Part shown: one piece after another, positions 24,140 to 36,452 of the stretch | Layout of the letters: each line of letters begins with the position of its first letter | How positions within the stretch are numbered: position 1 is the first letter of the stretch | Assembly: GCA_032622095.1 (NCBI GenBank) | Contig: CP136065.1 | Location: 100,073,343-100,137,342, forward strand | Origin: Siphonodentalium dalli | Taxonomy: Eukaryota > Mollusca > Scaphopoda > Gadilida > Siphonodentaliidae | Direction of reading: 5' to 3' | DNA length: 64,000 bases | Notes under the pieces: model-generated | What the model was told of the DNA's origin: nothing | What the model saw: only the letters and a program-made list of their open reading frames with translations | The model's database searches: none | Position numbers and translations under genes: made by a program

Positions 24140-24850
24140 ATCAGCTAGACGTTCTGGTGGAAGGCATTAAAACGCCCCATGAAAACCAGAATCGAAACCA
24201 GCACCAATCATGAAAATAGACCAGTCTGTAATAACCGAAAACTAAGAAAAGGCACATTTAATAAATTATTATTTTTGTTCATTATCCTCCCCAACTGACG
24301 AAGACAAGTTAGAGTTACTAATCTTTGACAGGTTGACGGATAACGTATGTATGAGATTGAACTATCCTTAAGCAGTAGAACGTATAAAGTTAATCACATC
24401 ATCAAAAGCAAACGAGTATGTCGGTTTAAGCACCAAGTGTTAAAAAATGTGCGACATCACTAGCTAATCCGCTTGCATTTGCATTTATATTTTTCGTTGA
24501 GAATTCGTACTATCCTTCAGAATGGAAGAAAACAAATGTATGCCCAATTTTCAAAAAGCGAATACCATTAATCCATTTATCGACCAGTATTTTTGCTTGG
24601 TTGACTTTCTAAGGTTTAAAAAAAATATCTTCTCTATCATATATCAAAACACCTGCGATTTACACCGAATGATAGCACCATATTCAAATAAATTAATACC
24701 TACCATTATCTCAGATCTTGACGACGGGAAGGAGATAACTAAGTGTTGCCTTCTGAGATGCAAGCAAGGCTTTTGATAAAGTATGGCAAAGTGGTCTCCT
24801 CTTCAAACTTAAAATAATAGGGATAACTTGGAAAATTGTAACGTTTACTA
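24140..24850 (+). pseudogene. Reverse transcriptase relic (non-LTR)
   Basis: Split frames on the plus strand retain reverse-transcriptase landmarks. FWWKALKRP (about 24150) resembles the linker before the domain. NSYYPSEWKKTNVCPIFKK (about 24503-24559) matches the P-x-x-W-K-x-x-x-V-x-P-(I/L)-F-K-K block. KAFDKVWQSGLLFKL (about 24765-24809) matches the S-K-A-F-D-x-V-W-H block. Several frameshifts and stops separate them. This is a dead copy in intron 2; the distances fit one degraded element. Confidence 0.7.
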
Positions 24851-25126
24851 TAGTTGTGAATAGGACTTGTCCTCCAATCCCTTTTGTGATAAATCCATTT
24901 ATATATCCTATGTCATCTGGAACAAAACAAATTGTCAAATACATTGTATTATTGTCAAGATTTTTTTATGGAAATTATGTTTTAGTTTAAACAATATTTT
25001 ATTTGAACTAAACAGAACATAATTACAAACAATAAATACATGGCATATAATTATAAATTGTTCAAAAGAGGATTGGGCAACAAGCTTAGGGGCTTTTGTT
25101 CAGTTATATCCTATTATATGTTTTAA

Positions 25127-25521
25127 CCCTTTACCCAACAAAACGGCCAAAACCGGCCAAATAAAGCTTCAACAGCCTAAAATATCTTCGGTCTGTCTCA
25201 ATAGAACCATACAAATATGGATATCATTGGAACCGGCTCCTTGACTACATTGTGATAGTTACAGTTATGCCCTGTGCCAATGCATTCTCTTATATATGCG
25301 AGTCGACCATAGGTCGCCTCGCATATATAAGAGAATGCATTGGCCTAAAAAAAATCTTTTTTAACACTTTTTACCATTTTTTCTTACATTCTTTAACAAT
25401 TTTATAATTTTTAATGTGTTAAGCCAATGCATTCTCTTATATATGCGAGACGACCTATGGTCGACTCGCATATATAAGAGAATGCATTGGCGCAGGGCCG
25501 TTTTGTTGGGTAAAGGGTTAA
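25127..25521. mobile_element. Double-hairpin MITE, full-length copy with TIRs
   Basis: The termini AACCCTTTACCCAACAAAAC (25126-25145) and GTTTTGTTGGGTAAAGGGTT are perfect inverted repeats. Inside, two hairpins each made of CCAATGCATTCTCTTATATA and its reverse complement lie about 100 bp apart (25278-25346 and about 25421-25491), with a G(T/A)CGAC-type loop at each tip. No coding sequence. The copy at 52868-53205 is inverted. Confidence 0.88.
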
Positions 25522-25789
25522 TGCGAGTACCTACAGACTAATACCAACCTGATGCAATTAATCGCCGAATATTGTGGAGAGATGAGCAGTTTTTTGTTTG
25601 TTGGTCACATTTTGAGGTTTCATTGTAGTTTCGAGCAAATTTGCCTACTTGAGAAATAAAGGTTTTCTAGATGGTAGAATCAATTATTCACCACTTATAT
25701 CATAAATCACGCCCGTCTTAGTGAGCTGATAATTGCCACTAAACGTTAATATCAAATCTTGCTTTATAGCATACATTTAAGAATTGGAG

Positions 25790-26400
25790 TTTTACACGAA
25801 ATTTATATATAGTTATCTCCATGCATGATATGGGGAATATTATGATGTGATTTAAAGATACCCACTGGTGTCGATAGAATCAGGGTGTGTTGGGCGAGGG
25901 GCGCCAAAATTAATAAAACGAGCGACCATCGATAGGGTTCCAAATGGATCTAAAGGGGTAGCATTTCACGAGGTAGATAATGGTGCTAGTAAGTTTTTCT
26001 AAAATGATGCTGCATGAGTAAGGGGTGGAAAAGGGACAAGACACCAAATTCGATGGAAATATTTTGGAGTCGATGTCCAAAAAAATAGTATTTAGTTATC
26101 ACCATGATATGGGTAATATTATGGTATTGTTTACTGATACATACTCCATGGTGCCGACATAATCGGGGACGAGGATGGGAGAGAGGGCCAAGATTAATAA
26201 AAACTTTTTTTGGTCGCCAGTTTCTACCAAACTTATACATGGTCATCTTCATCAATATAGGGAACCTTATTATATGGTATAATGATACCTAATTGTAACG
26301 GTCCTTGTCAAGAATGAGGATCTGAGGAGGGGCACATACATTAATTACATATATTTATCGCGGATTTCCTCCAAACTTATATATAGACATTTCCGTGATA
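25790..26400. repeat. Degenerate ~190-bp tandem array (cluster 2)
   Basis: About three diverged copies of the unit of cluster 1 (GGGGCGCCAAAATTAATAAA, CACCATGATATGGG, TGGTCGCCAGTTTCTACCAA). The order of blocks is kept but divergence is high. Confidence 0.7.
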
Positions 26401-26767
26401 TAAGAGACGATTCAGAAATGGGGATTAGAGAAGGAATCACCAACATTGATCTGTTTGAAATGGATTTTATAATAATAATTATTATCGAAAAAACATACTT
26501 TATGCCGATTTTCTTACAAACGTATATATATGAATTACGGTCATATGACAAATCAACGATGTACCCACGCCGAAATCGTTCACGTTTCTATTCACAAGCT
26601 TACACTTTGTGTGGTGACTGTTTGCAAATAAATAAATAAAAAGGATTCATCATAATAAACGTTCCGCCGAATCTCTGCTAGACTTCAAACAGCAAGTATA
26701 TAACAACATTTGACATGGATGATACCTACACATTTAAAGATACATAGACAGAACATAACGCGCATCT

Positions 26768-26890
26768 TAATCGAGAATCTTTTGTCGAATTAGTTGCGGA
26801 TGGCGCAAGGATATATTTCGCGAGAGCGTAGCTCGAGCGAAATATAACTTTGCGCCGTCCGCAACGAGTTCGATAAAAGATTCGAGATAA
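26768..26890. repeat. Palindromic MITE / hairpin
   Basis: TCGAGAATCTTTTGTCGAAT followed by TAGTTGCGGATGGCGCAAGG pairs with CTTTGCGCCGTCCGCAACGA and GTTCGATAAAAGATTCGAGA. Nearly the whole 120 bp folds back on itself, with a short loop around GCGAGAGCGTAGCTCGAGCG. Confidence 0.85.
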
Positions 26891-27187
26891 TGATACAAGT
26901 TGTGTTCTGTATTTATTCTACACCGTTCAGTCAGATAAGTTCAATCCATGAATGTCATATCCATTGTTACTGTAGCCACCTTTATTGTGATTTAAGTCTG
27001 ACAAATAGCCAGTAATTATGGGGGGATCACCGGAAGCGGATGATCGACGTAATGTACGTCATCTTTATTGGCGACAACGTCAACAAGAATAGTTCCGGCT
27101 TGTATTCCACTAGAGGTATACACTACTATGTATTCAATGGCTGGGATTCCGTTGAATACATGTACCTCACGTCAATGGGTGTGGAAT

Positions 27188-27565
27188 AAATAATCCGATT
27201 CGATGGTCCCCGTATCATCAGATTCTAACAACAACAACAACATTATATTTACAAAAGACGCTTTAGTTTTCAGAATCGATTCATCACCAAAATAATGTTA
27301 ACCATTTTCAACTCCAAAACGTGTTATATATCAACATTTTATTCAACAAAATTTAGTGTCGAGAGTATGTCGTTCGGCTCGTCGAGTATTTATTAGGCCG
27401 CCAAATATTCCAGCTGGTGAAAAATAACTGATTTAAAAAATCAATATCTGATATCTCTGAGCTTTGATGGGTGGGTTCCTCGATTCGATTCAAATATTGT
27501 TTTACCCCCGAAGCCAAAGAAATAGTAAATTTAGGAGCGTTAATTCGGATTATGTATCTTTAATG
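27188..27565. repeat. Copy 2 of a ~350-bp dispersed repeat
   Basis: Direct-orientation match to 16198-16530. It carries an extra segment at about 27350-27405 (GTGTCGAGAGTATGTCGTTC...ATTAGGCCGCCA) that is absent from copy 1. Confidence 0.75.
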
Positions 27566-28304
27566 ATAACTAACATTCAAACACATGTTCACCATTTCCT
27601 TGATGCTGTGAAATTATGGGCAAAGGGGTAGAGGTTCTGGCGACTTAAATGAATATGGGGTTTGTGCTCCAAAATACACCAAAAAATATTCACTCTTGAA
27701 TTTTTCCCGGTATCTAAATAGGTCGATTAATGCATGAACTACCTTTCTATGAGTATTATATGTCCCTGAAATTGAAGTAATAAAAATTATAACATCGAAC
27801 ACAAACTTCGGACGAGGAACAAAAACTTGATTGTATATTCGTTGCAATCCTGGAATCGGAAGGAATAATGAGCGATTTTCGGAAAAGCTATGTTGTGTTA
27901 TCTTAACAAGAAACTATTAAACAATTTCACGCATTGCCTTCTCTTTGTTTTAATCCTCAAAATGATGTGGTAGCATATGCTTTTTAGAGTTGAGACACCT
28001 CTAGACTTTCTGTCATGGTCTATATACAGGTGCAATTTGTATGCGACCGCCAATTTAAAAAAAATGGAACCGATACAAACGAAACGATCTCAAATTTATC
28101 GAAAAAATATTTTTTAACAAAACTATATCGACGAATTTGTTCGGAAATCGCATATAGGTATTATAGGCATGTTATGAGATACCTCTTACCAAATTATGTA
28201 CATGTATATATACATCATTATGGGGTTAGAACGAACCATGCCATTTTAGTCCCCCAAACAGACGACGATATTGATGATGATGATATCATAATTGATCATT
28301 CCAG

Positions 28305-28436
28305 TTTCGTTGACGGAATAGAGATTCCTTGTAGACGGAAGTACAGGTTTGGTGATCTGGACGATGGCGGCTGGGAGGTGTGTGCCGAAAAGAGATATAC
28401 CATACAGAGGGGCGAGTGCCTAGTATATTCATTCGG
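28305..28436 (+). CDS. METTL24-like, coding exon 3 (methyltransferase start)
   Basis: Encodes the last base of codon 89, residues 90-132 and two bases of Gly133. The acceptor TCATTCCAG|TTT was chosen because it alone keeps the exon 2 phase; AGs at 28249 and 28261 break it. Contains IPCRRKYRFG, GGWEVC and CLVYSFG, the conserved family blocks. The donor is GG|GTGAGTTG at 28437. The frame is open to 28015 upstream, but that part does not resemble the family and is taken as intron. A nested transposon starts about 30 bp beyond the donor. Confidence 0.83.
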
Positions 28437-28549
28437 GTGAGTTGTTACAACTCACAAGTGAGTGAGTTAAGCTGCGTTCACCGACCTGTGGCCAACGCAT
28501 GCGGCCAGTGCATGCGTCGATCGGGTTGGGAACAACGTTACAAACCATA

Positions 28550-31500
28550 TAGTCCGGGAGCTAATAGGGGTACCCTTGCACCCCCCCTGGGACTTAACTT
28601 CAATCCACTCATTTTGTTCCTTATTATGTCCTTCAACTTTTAAACAATGTTAACAAGAAAAAAAGTGGCCGTGTAGACTCCAGACAAGATGGCGTCCACC
28701 ATGGCGTCGTTTTTCAGCCCAGACCCTAAGTCAGTTTTATGCAAATTATAGCGGGAAAATCTTGTAAAATGTATACAAATGTATATATTTTCGTGAAGCT
28801 GAGACATAATGACACATTTTTGAGCCAAAATTGAAACTCACCATCCAAGATGGCCGCCAAAATGGTCACCGGAAGTTGAAAATATAACATTTTTTCACAA
28901 ATATCTTCTAGATCAATTCATGCTGTTTGGAACTGGTTGAGTAATGCAACTTTATTTTGTGTTTTGTATATTAACTGATCATTGGAGCACGAAATATGCA
29001 ATTATTGGGGTCCTAACCCCTTCCGATCCCTCAAAAATTCGATTTTACAGAATGCGGTATAAAATTTCACAAAAAAAATCACAATTGGGATTCTAGTCAT
29101 ATTTCAACAAGAAATGAACAGAACTTTGTAATGTAAGTGAGGCATATCATTACCTATGAATATTCTAACTCACTGGAACCAAAATTCTTACTTTGGCTCA
29201 AAATGGCTGCCAAAATGGCCGCCAATGAATGGAAAATGGTAAATATTACACCAGCGTGTCATGCAATCGCTTACAAGTTGTGGTTGATGTATACAATTGG
29301 CTAATCTGTATTCTATACATTGCATACTAACATGTCTAATGCACCATGGATTATTTTTACTATTGTCACCACTGACATCACCAGAAATATGGGATTTTTC
29401 TCTCACAAACTTGACAAAAATATTGCCAAAAATTAACTTTTCAGGGTTCGACCATTTGTTCAAGTAAACTGCAACTATCTTTGGTATCAAAGGTGTTTAT
29501 TGTTTTGGTCTATCTTAAGTGTGTCACACTGTGATGTTTAAAGACTGAAATGCTCAAGATGGCTTCCAAAATGGTAACCAAATTTGTAAAAAGTTAAAAG
29601 TTAACATATCCCGAACATTATTCTCTGCGTTATCCGAAAAAAGATAGCAAATTGTGACTCACTGGTTATTTTACGTATTAGTTAATTAACTGACAAATAC
29701 GTTCTATTTATTTGTTCCAGTTCCGTATGGGGCATGACAAATTCATTTTAAAGTTGCAGTATGGAATTTTGCGGAGAACCTCTTTTATGATTCTGGCCAT
29801 ATTATTGAAAGGAAATGAGCAGAACTTTGAGACAGACCTGAGATTAATATGTTTACCTGGATTGACTCTATGGTCATGTGTATGGCGAATATGTATACAT
29901 GTAGCGTCTGCATGGTCCATGGTGAGGTGAATATGTATACAATGAGTGACTGTATGATCGTGAATGTAGTGAATATGTATACATAGAGTGACCTTTTGTC
30001 ATGCGTCGGGTGTAGGTGTATACCTGGTGTTCATGCATGGTGACTCGTGGCTGTATCGTCATTTGTGGTATGTACGGGTATAACCAAGTATGGCTGCATG
30101 ATCAGGTGTACGTGTATAAAGTGGGTTACTATGTTGTCATTTGTGTGGTGTTTATGTACATATGGAGTGACTTGGGTAATGGGTGGGTTATATCTTGGTG
30201 GTAATGGGTGGGTTGTATCTTGGGTGGCTATCGCTTTCTACAATAACTCAAGGGTATGTTAATCAATAAAGAGGTCATGTCAGAGAGTTCTCCATCTTGA
30301 TGATGTTTATGTAGACGGGGGTGTTAAGCGTGGAAAGCGATAGCCACCCATTAGCACACAGTCATTACATATATACATAAACACCACAGACATAACAATA
30401 TAGTGACCCACTGTATACATGTACACCTGATCCATGACCACGGATGACCACACATCCATGCGTCACAATGCAGGCACACCGGGTATACTCCTAAACATGA
30501 CCCATAACCATATAGTCACTCCCTGTATACCCATTCATCTCACCATTGGCCATAAGGTCACCCCCTGTATACCTATTCTCCAAACGCATGGTCAAATAGA
30601 CAATCAATATCTACATCAACACCACAACAATGGCCATAAAGTCATTCCGGTATACATATGCACCTCACCAATGGCCATATAGCCACTCGCTTCATACTCA
30701 TACCCTCACCCATGTCACCTGGTATACTCCTTCATCTGACCTATGGCCATATAGTCACACCGTGTGTACCTATTCAAAACATTCATACATGATCATGGTC
30801 AATCCTTGTATACATATTGGCCATGTCACTCATTGTATCCCTATTTGTCACACCATAGCCGAATAGCCACTCAAGATATACTAATACACCCCATCCATGT
30901 CACTATAGTCACTCCATGTATGCATGTGCACCTCATCCATGGCCATATAGCCACTCGCTATATACTCATATCCCTCGCCCATGACAATAAAGCAACACGT
31001 GTTATACTGGTATAACCTACACATGACCATACCGCCACGAGTCACCAAACAGGAGCACCACGTATACTCATACGCCTGACACATGACCATTTAGTCACCC
31101 CCTGTATAGATGTTCATTACATTTGTGACCATACAGTCACCACTGTCTTGTATACCTACATGTTCTCATCTCACTATTAACCATACAGTCACTACTTGTA
31201 TACCTATTTGACACACATAGTCATATAACCACTCGATATACATATGCAGCTCACCCTAGACTATAGATTTACTCCAGGTATACATGTAAACCTCACTAAT
31301 GGCCATACACGCCATCCATGACAATACAGCTAAGCCTTATACACCCACAAATGATAATACATCCACGAGATATATAAATATACATCCCACCATTACCACA
31401 CGGACACTCCCTATATAACCACACCCTCGATAATGTCCACCCAGCTTACTCCATGTATTCATATTCAATTATGACCGTACAGTTATTCCATGTATACCTG

Positions 31501-33278
31501 TACACATTACCCGTAACCATAAAATCACTCCCTATTTATCCACACACCCCATCCATGATCATACAGACAACACATGAACATACCTCACAGGACCTTACAG
31601 TCACTCCATATATACATAATCAACACATAGATGACCATGTAGCTATATCCATACACCACACAATGACCATACAGGTACACCGGTTGCACCCGTACTGAAT
31701 ATACACAATCATACACCATAGAGTCACTCCATGTATAACAATTGACCTCACACCTGACCATGACCTCTCCCTGTATACCTAGATGCATCTTACCATGGAC
31801 AACCCACTAATAACCATATAGTCACTCATTGTATACCTACTCACATCAGTCATGACATACAACAACTCCCTGTATACCTATTCACCTCACATATGATCAT
31901 AGAGTAACTCCCTGGCTATGATCTTGGCATCCACACTTTACCATGTTGACATTTTTTTGTATCATAATGGACCAGAATAGCCAAATATTATGATCCATCT
32001 CAGTTCTGTATCAAAGTTCTGCCCATTTCCTTTCAATAAATGTGGCCAAAATTACATAAGAGGTTCTCAGCAAAATTCCATACTTTAAAATGAATTTGTC
32101 ATGCTCCAAAAGGAACTGAGACAACCAGAATAGAACATGTAGTTGTCATTTAATTAAATAACATGTATAATAACCAAGTGAGTCACAATATGCTACCTTT
32201 TCGGATAATGCAGAGAATGTTCGGGATATATGTAAAAAATTAACATTCTACAAATTTGGTTGCCATTTTGGAAGCCATCTTGAGCAATTCAGTCTATAAA
32301 CAATGTAGTGTGATACATTTAAAATAGACCAAAACAATAAACACCTTTCAATCCAAAGATAGTTATATTTTACCTGAAAAAATGGTCCAAACCTGAAAAG
32401 TAAATTTTTGCCCATATTTAGTTTTTGAGAGAAAAGTCCAATATTTTTGACGATGTCAGGGGTGACAATAGTAACAATTAACCATGGTGCATCAGACATG
32501 TTGGTATTCAATGTATAGAATGCAGAATAGCCAATTTTATACATCAACCACAACTTGTAAGCGATTGCAGGACACGCTGGTTTAATATTCATTTTCCATA
32601 TTTTGGCGGCCATATTGGCAGTCATTTTGAGCCAAAGTAAGAATTTTGGTTCCAGTGATTTGGAATATTAATAGTTAATGATATGCCTCACTTACATTAC
32701 AAAGTTCTGTTCATTTCTTGTTGAAATATGACTAGAATCCCAATTGTGATTCTTTTGTGAAATTTTATACCGCATTCTGTAAAATCGAATTTTTGAGGGA
32801 TCGGAAGGGGTTAGGACCCCAATAATTGCATATTTCGTTGCTCCAATGATCAGTTAATATACAAAACACAAAATAAAGTTGCATTACTCAACCAGTTCCA
32901 AACAGCATGAATTGATCTAGAAGATATTTGTGAAAAAAAATTATATTTTCAACTTCCGGTGGCCATTTTGGCGGCCATCTTGGATGGTGAGTTTCAATTT
33001 TGGCTAAAAAATGTGTCATTATGTCTCAGCTTCACGACAATATATACATTTGTATACATTTTACAAGATTTTCCCGCTATAATTTGCATAAAACTGACTT
33101 AGGGTCTGGGCTGAAAAACGGCGGCCATGATGGACGCCATTTTGTCTGGAGTCTACACGGCCACTTTTTTTCTTGTTAACATTGCTTAAAAGTTGAAGGA
33201 CATAATAAGGAACAAAATTAGTGGGGTGAATTTAAGTCCCAGGGGGGTGCAAGGGTACCCCTATTAGCTCCCGGACTA
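28550..33278. mobile_element. Giant foldback element 1 (4.7 kb) in intron 3
   Basis: The termini TAGTCCGGGAGCTAATAGGG (28550) and CCCTATTAGCTCCCGGACTA (ending 33278) are inverted copies. The arms extend about 1.3 kb each (28550-29850 and 31970-33278), with many AAGATGGC and AAAATGGCCGCC blocks. ATA flanks both ends (28547-28549 and 33279-33281), and removing the insert plus one ATA restores the interrupted outer repeat arm. The core (29850-31940) is an inverted minisatellite. No transposase frame is seen, so the element is non-autonomous. Superfamily unknown; a 3-bp duplication fits several. Confidence 0.85.
29850..31940. repeat. Inverted ~40-bp minisatellite in foldback core
   Basis: Degenerate repeats of a unit near ACCATATAGTCACTCCCTGT followed by ATACCTATTCACCTCACCC. 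A short block in reverse orientation (about 29850-30220, e.g. GTGAATATGTATACA...GAGTGAC) faces a long forward block (about 30340-31930). The turn-around is a hairpin: GGGTGGCTATCGCTTTC (about 30218) pairs with GAAAGCGATAGCCACCC (about 30333). Confidence 0.85.
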
Positions 33279-33479
33279 ATACATTTATTACTGGGGTTGC
33301 GGCTGACGTAGTTAAACGCAACCAATTCCAAAACTTTTTGAAATTGGATGCGTTTAGTTGCGTCATCCGCAACCCAGTGATATGTACGGTTTGAAACATG
33401 CGCGTATAACCCGATAGCCCCATACGTTGGTCGCATGAGTCGGTCGCAGGTCTGTGAAAGCTGCTTTAGATTATTTGGC

Positions 33480-34567
33480 CTGCAAACCTTGCCGAATGAC
33501 ACTGTAAAGGCTGGGCCTTATTGATGCAATTCCGCTGATGGAAGGCATCCATCACATTCGTAGCCAGCTTTACAAAACGGTCACAAGTTTAGCACAATTT
33601 TTGCCGACGATCACACGTAGCTAGCTTTTTTCCAATATCTTTGTTTGGCGTCCAATATCTGTCATATTGGCAATATGAGGTGGAGCAGGCCAGGCTCTAT
33701 TTGAATTATTATGACGTATACATTACCCATTAACGCCCTAAAAGGAAGTCAGATGACCAAACTGTGAAAATCTGTAATTTTTCCATTTTATTTTATTTCG
33801 TCTGCTTGATATGCCATTAACCAGTCTCGTATGTCTTTTAATTTATTTGAGTGTTTATGAAAAGCTAGCCATGAAGTGATTGTCGGCGAAAAACTGGCTA
33901 CACTTTTCTGAAAATCTGGCTACGAATAAGATCGATGCCTTGTGACAATGACCCCATTAGCCTTGTTTCTTGTGGTGATGGGCGATAAATGGAAATAATG
34001 AACTTGTTTTCCAGTATCATGCAGAATAGAAATCTCGTAGAGGTGCGGTTTTGTGAGTCACTTTTCTCCTAACAACAATGGACACCATTCCCATAATGAA
34101 CAACTGCTGATAAAAAATACGAGTTGGGTACTACATGTACGACACTAGAATTTGTTCTAGAAATCGTCCTGGAAGAAAAGTATCCAGAAAACGTGTCGTC
34201 GTTACAATTACAATACTAGTACATCGAAGGACGCTCACATACTGGCAAATGTGTCAGGCAATTATTTAGAGAAGACTATATAGTTTACACTTTCGAGCAT
34301 TACACAGTTTGGAGCCCGGGCGGTAATGTTATTTCGTTATAACGAAATAATATCCCGTTTTAACAAAATATTATTTCGAAATTACGAAATAAAAAGAATT
34401 GATTTGTCGCCTCCCGCTCTTCGTACATTTCCGATGTCTTACAATCATGTTAAATGAAAATATACAACCAATGTTAAGGTTTTCATTATTCCTTCAGTAT
34501 ATAGTGAAATATAAATTTTAATCAGTGAAATAAGCACATACTATGTCTTTAATAATATATTTTACAG
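33480..34567. other. Intron 3 remainder
   Basis: AT-rich intronic sequence. A small cluster of TTATTTCG / CGAAATAA dyads lies at about 34330-34395. Nothing else recognised before the exon 4 acceptor. Confidence 0.5.
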
Positions 34568-34642
34568 GATAAAGGATGACTGGACATTCGATGACGCAAT
34601 AGAAGACTACTATCAATGCGAAATTCACAGTTTCGATCCGAG
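34568..34642 (+). CDS. METTL24-like, coding exon 4
   Basis: A 75-nt exon encoding the end of Gly133 to Pro157, plus two bases of codon 158: IKDDWTFDDAIEDYY...CEIHSFDP. The pattern of an aromatic-rich W-T/S-F-D-D-A helix followed by C-E-(I/V)-H-(S/A)-F-D-P is diagnostic of the METTL24-like fold. The acceptor is TATTTTACAG|G and the donor is CCGAG|GTGAGA. It sits between the two giant foldback elements. Confidence 0.85.
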
Positions 34643-36452
34643 GTGAGACTTAAAGGACCCATTTTTCTTCAGCATAAATTAATGAGGAACGTCCCTGGTT
34701 TCATATGACATCTCAATGTTGTTTTTTTTAAACATAGCAAGTTTGTATATCGGTATTTTGTGTATTTTTTTTCGAACTATATGTCTATCGTGCCCAACTG
34801 CCCATACACTACCAAATTACATATACGTATGTTTTATGTTAAAATATTTACAATATATCCCTTGTGTGTTACTTTAAATCATGTTCCTTGAGATGTCAAC
34901 TGTTAATTTGGCCATGCAATGTTTTCCTTACACAAAAAGAACCCTCTTAAACCCTCAATTTGAATCAAAATGGGAATCAGAGTGGATTCTCAAATATTGA
35001 TTTGAAATATGTCGAATATTTGCCGGTTTTACCTGCTCACTTATGTAATATCTAAAGATTAGAACATCAGATTACAGAGTAACAGTAGAATATGTGGCGT
35101 GTAGAAGGTGGCGAAAATAGTCAGATGATGAAACCAGCATACTTGTAATATTTGTGAAGAAGATATTGGTGATGAATATAATTTTTAATTACTTGCAAGT
35201 AACTAAAACAAATCCGCCAGAGGTACATCCCCATGCAAATATTATTGGGAAAAATATATATATAACCGGCGCCCCCGGATGACGTGAAAGCGCGGAACGA
35301 GAATTTGCTTGGTCGTTGACAATTTCGGCCAATTTATTTTCGGCCCATCAACCAAATCCTGAACATTGTGGCATTTAATTTTCTGAGATGGATTAATAGA
35401 AGATAGTTAATAAAGTGTTATCGTTGTAATTATAAGCCATTAACGTCGTTTTTCGGTTTATCTATGAGCCTATAGATCGATCAGTAGACGAATAACATAC
35501 TTTAATATAATCCGCTTCGCGGAATTATACAGTATGTTATTTAATCAGGTTCGAAATGGAATAAAAGTGAAAGGTGCGGGCATTTTTCTTTCAAAAACTT
35601 ATGCTGATTTCAAAAACCAATGTTGGCAACTCGACAAATTATTATTTCTGACGCAAAATAACAATTCAAAATGGGCGCCATCAGAACAAAGTCTAGATTT
35701 TCGTTTACTGTTATATGTTGTTCTAAGACATTTGAATATTATGCATTTCCGTACTTTCGAACGAATTGTGACAAGAGATACTATACACAGAACATATGTG
35801 GTAATTTAAAGTGAACATGTTTGATATTTAACTCAATTTATGCCCAAACATGACAAAAAACGCGAATTTTATAAATTATTGCGGTGCTAAAGGCAGAAAG
35901 TGAAGTATGCCGGAAATATATCCATCAAATAATTTAGACAGTTGTGTCTAAATGAAATTTGTATTCTGATTCCAAAAAACAATGTTGGCAACTCGACAAA
36001 TAATTATTTCTGACCTAAAATGACAATTCAAAATGGCCGCCATCAGAACAAAGTCTGGATTTTCGTTTACTGTTATATGTTGTTCTATAAGACGTTTGAA
36101 TATTATGCATTTCCGTACTTTCGAACGAATTGTGACAAGAGACACAATACACAGAACATATGTGGTAATTTAAAGTGAACATGTTTGACATTTAGCCCAA
36201 TTTATGCCCAAAAATGACAAAAAACGAGAATTTCATAAGTTATTGAGGTCTTAAAGGGCAGAAAGTGAAGTATGCCGGAAATATATCCATCAAATGGTTT
36301 AGAAAGTTGTGTCTAAATTTAATTTGTATTCTGATTCCAAAAAACAAAGTTGGCAACTCGACAAATAATTATTTCTGACCTAAAATGACAATTCAAAATG
36401 GCCATTGCGACACAATTTGACATCATATAGCCAAAAATGGTCACAAAAAGCC

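Larger units (their letters stand above)
28466..33475. mobile_element. Older TIR element interrupted by the giant foldback element
   Basis: The left outer arm (about 28466-28549: AGCTGCGTTCACCGACCTG ... CGATCGGGTTGGG ... CAAACCATA) is an imperfect reverse complement of the right outer arm (about 33380-33475: CGGTTTGAAACATGCG ... AACCCGATAGC ... CAGGTCTGTGAAAGCTGC). Between the insertion and the right arm, 33291-33379 is itself a hairpin (GGGTTGCGGCTGACG with CGTCATCCGCAACCC). Without the insertion this would be a palindromic element of about 280 bp. Its left end lies about 30 bp after the exon 3 splice donor. Confidence 0.75.

Noticed and set aside
27614-27847. 77-codon minus-strand frame, considered as a possible P450-like or other exon
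   Set aside because: Only vague resemblance, no family motif and no partner exon.
28015-28304. Upstream extension of the frame containing METTL24-like exon 3 (from an ATG at 28015)
   Set aside because: It does not resemble the family, and an acceptor at 28304 is the one that matches the phase of exon 2. The extension is treated as intron.
28550-33278. Assembly artefact (false inverted duplication)
   Set aside because: The arms are clearly diverged from each other and the ends have a 3-bp duplication that restores an older repeat, which an assembly error would not produce. Long reads would still be welcome for the other two palindromes.
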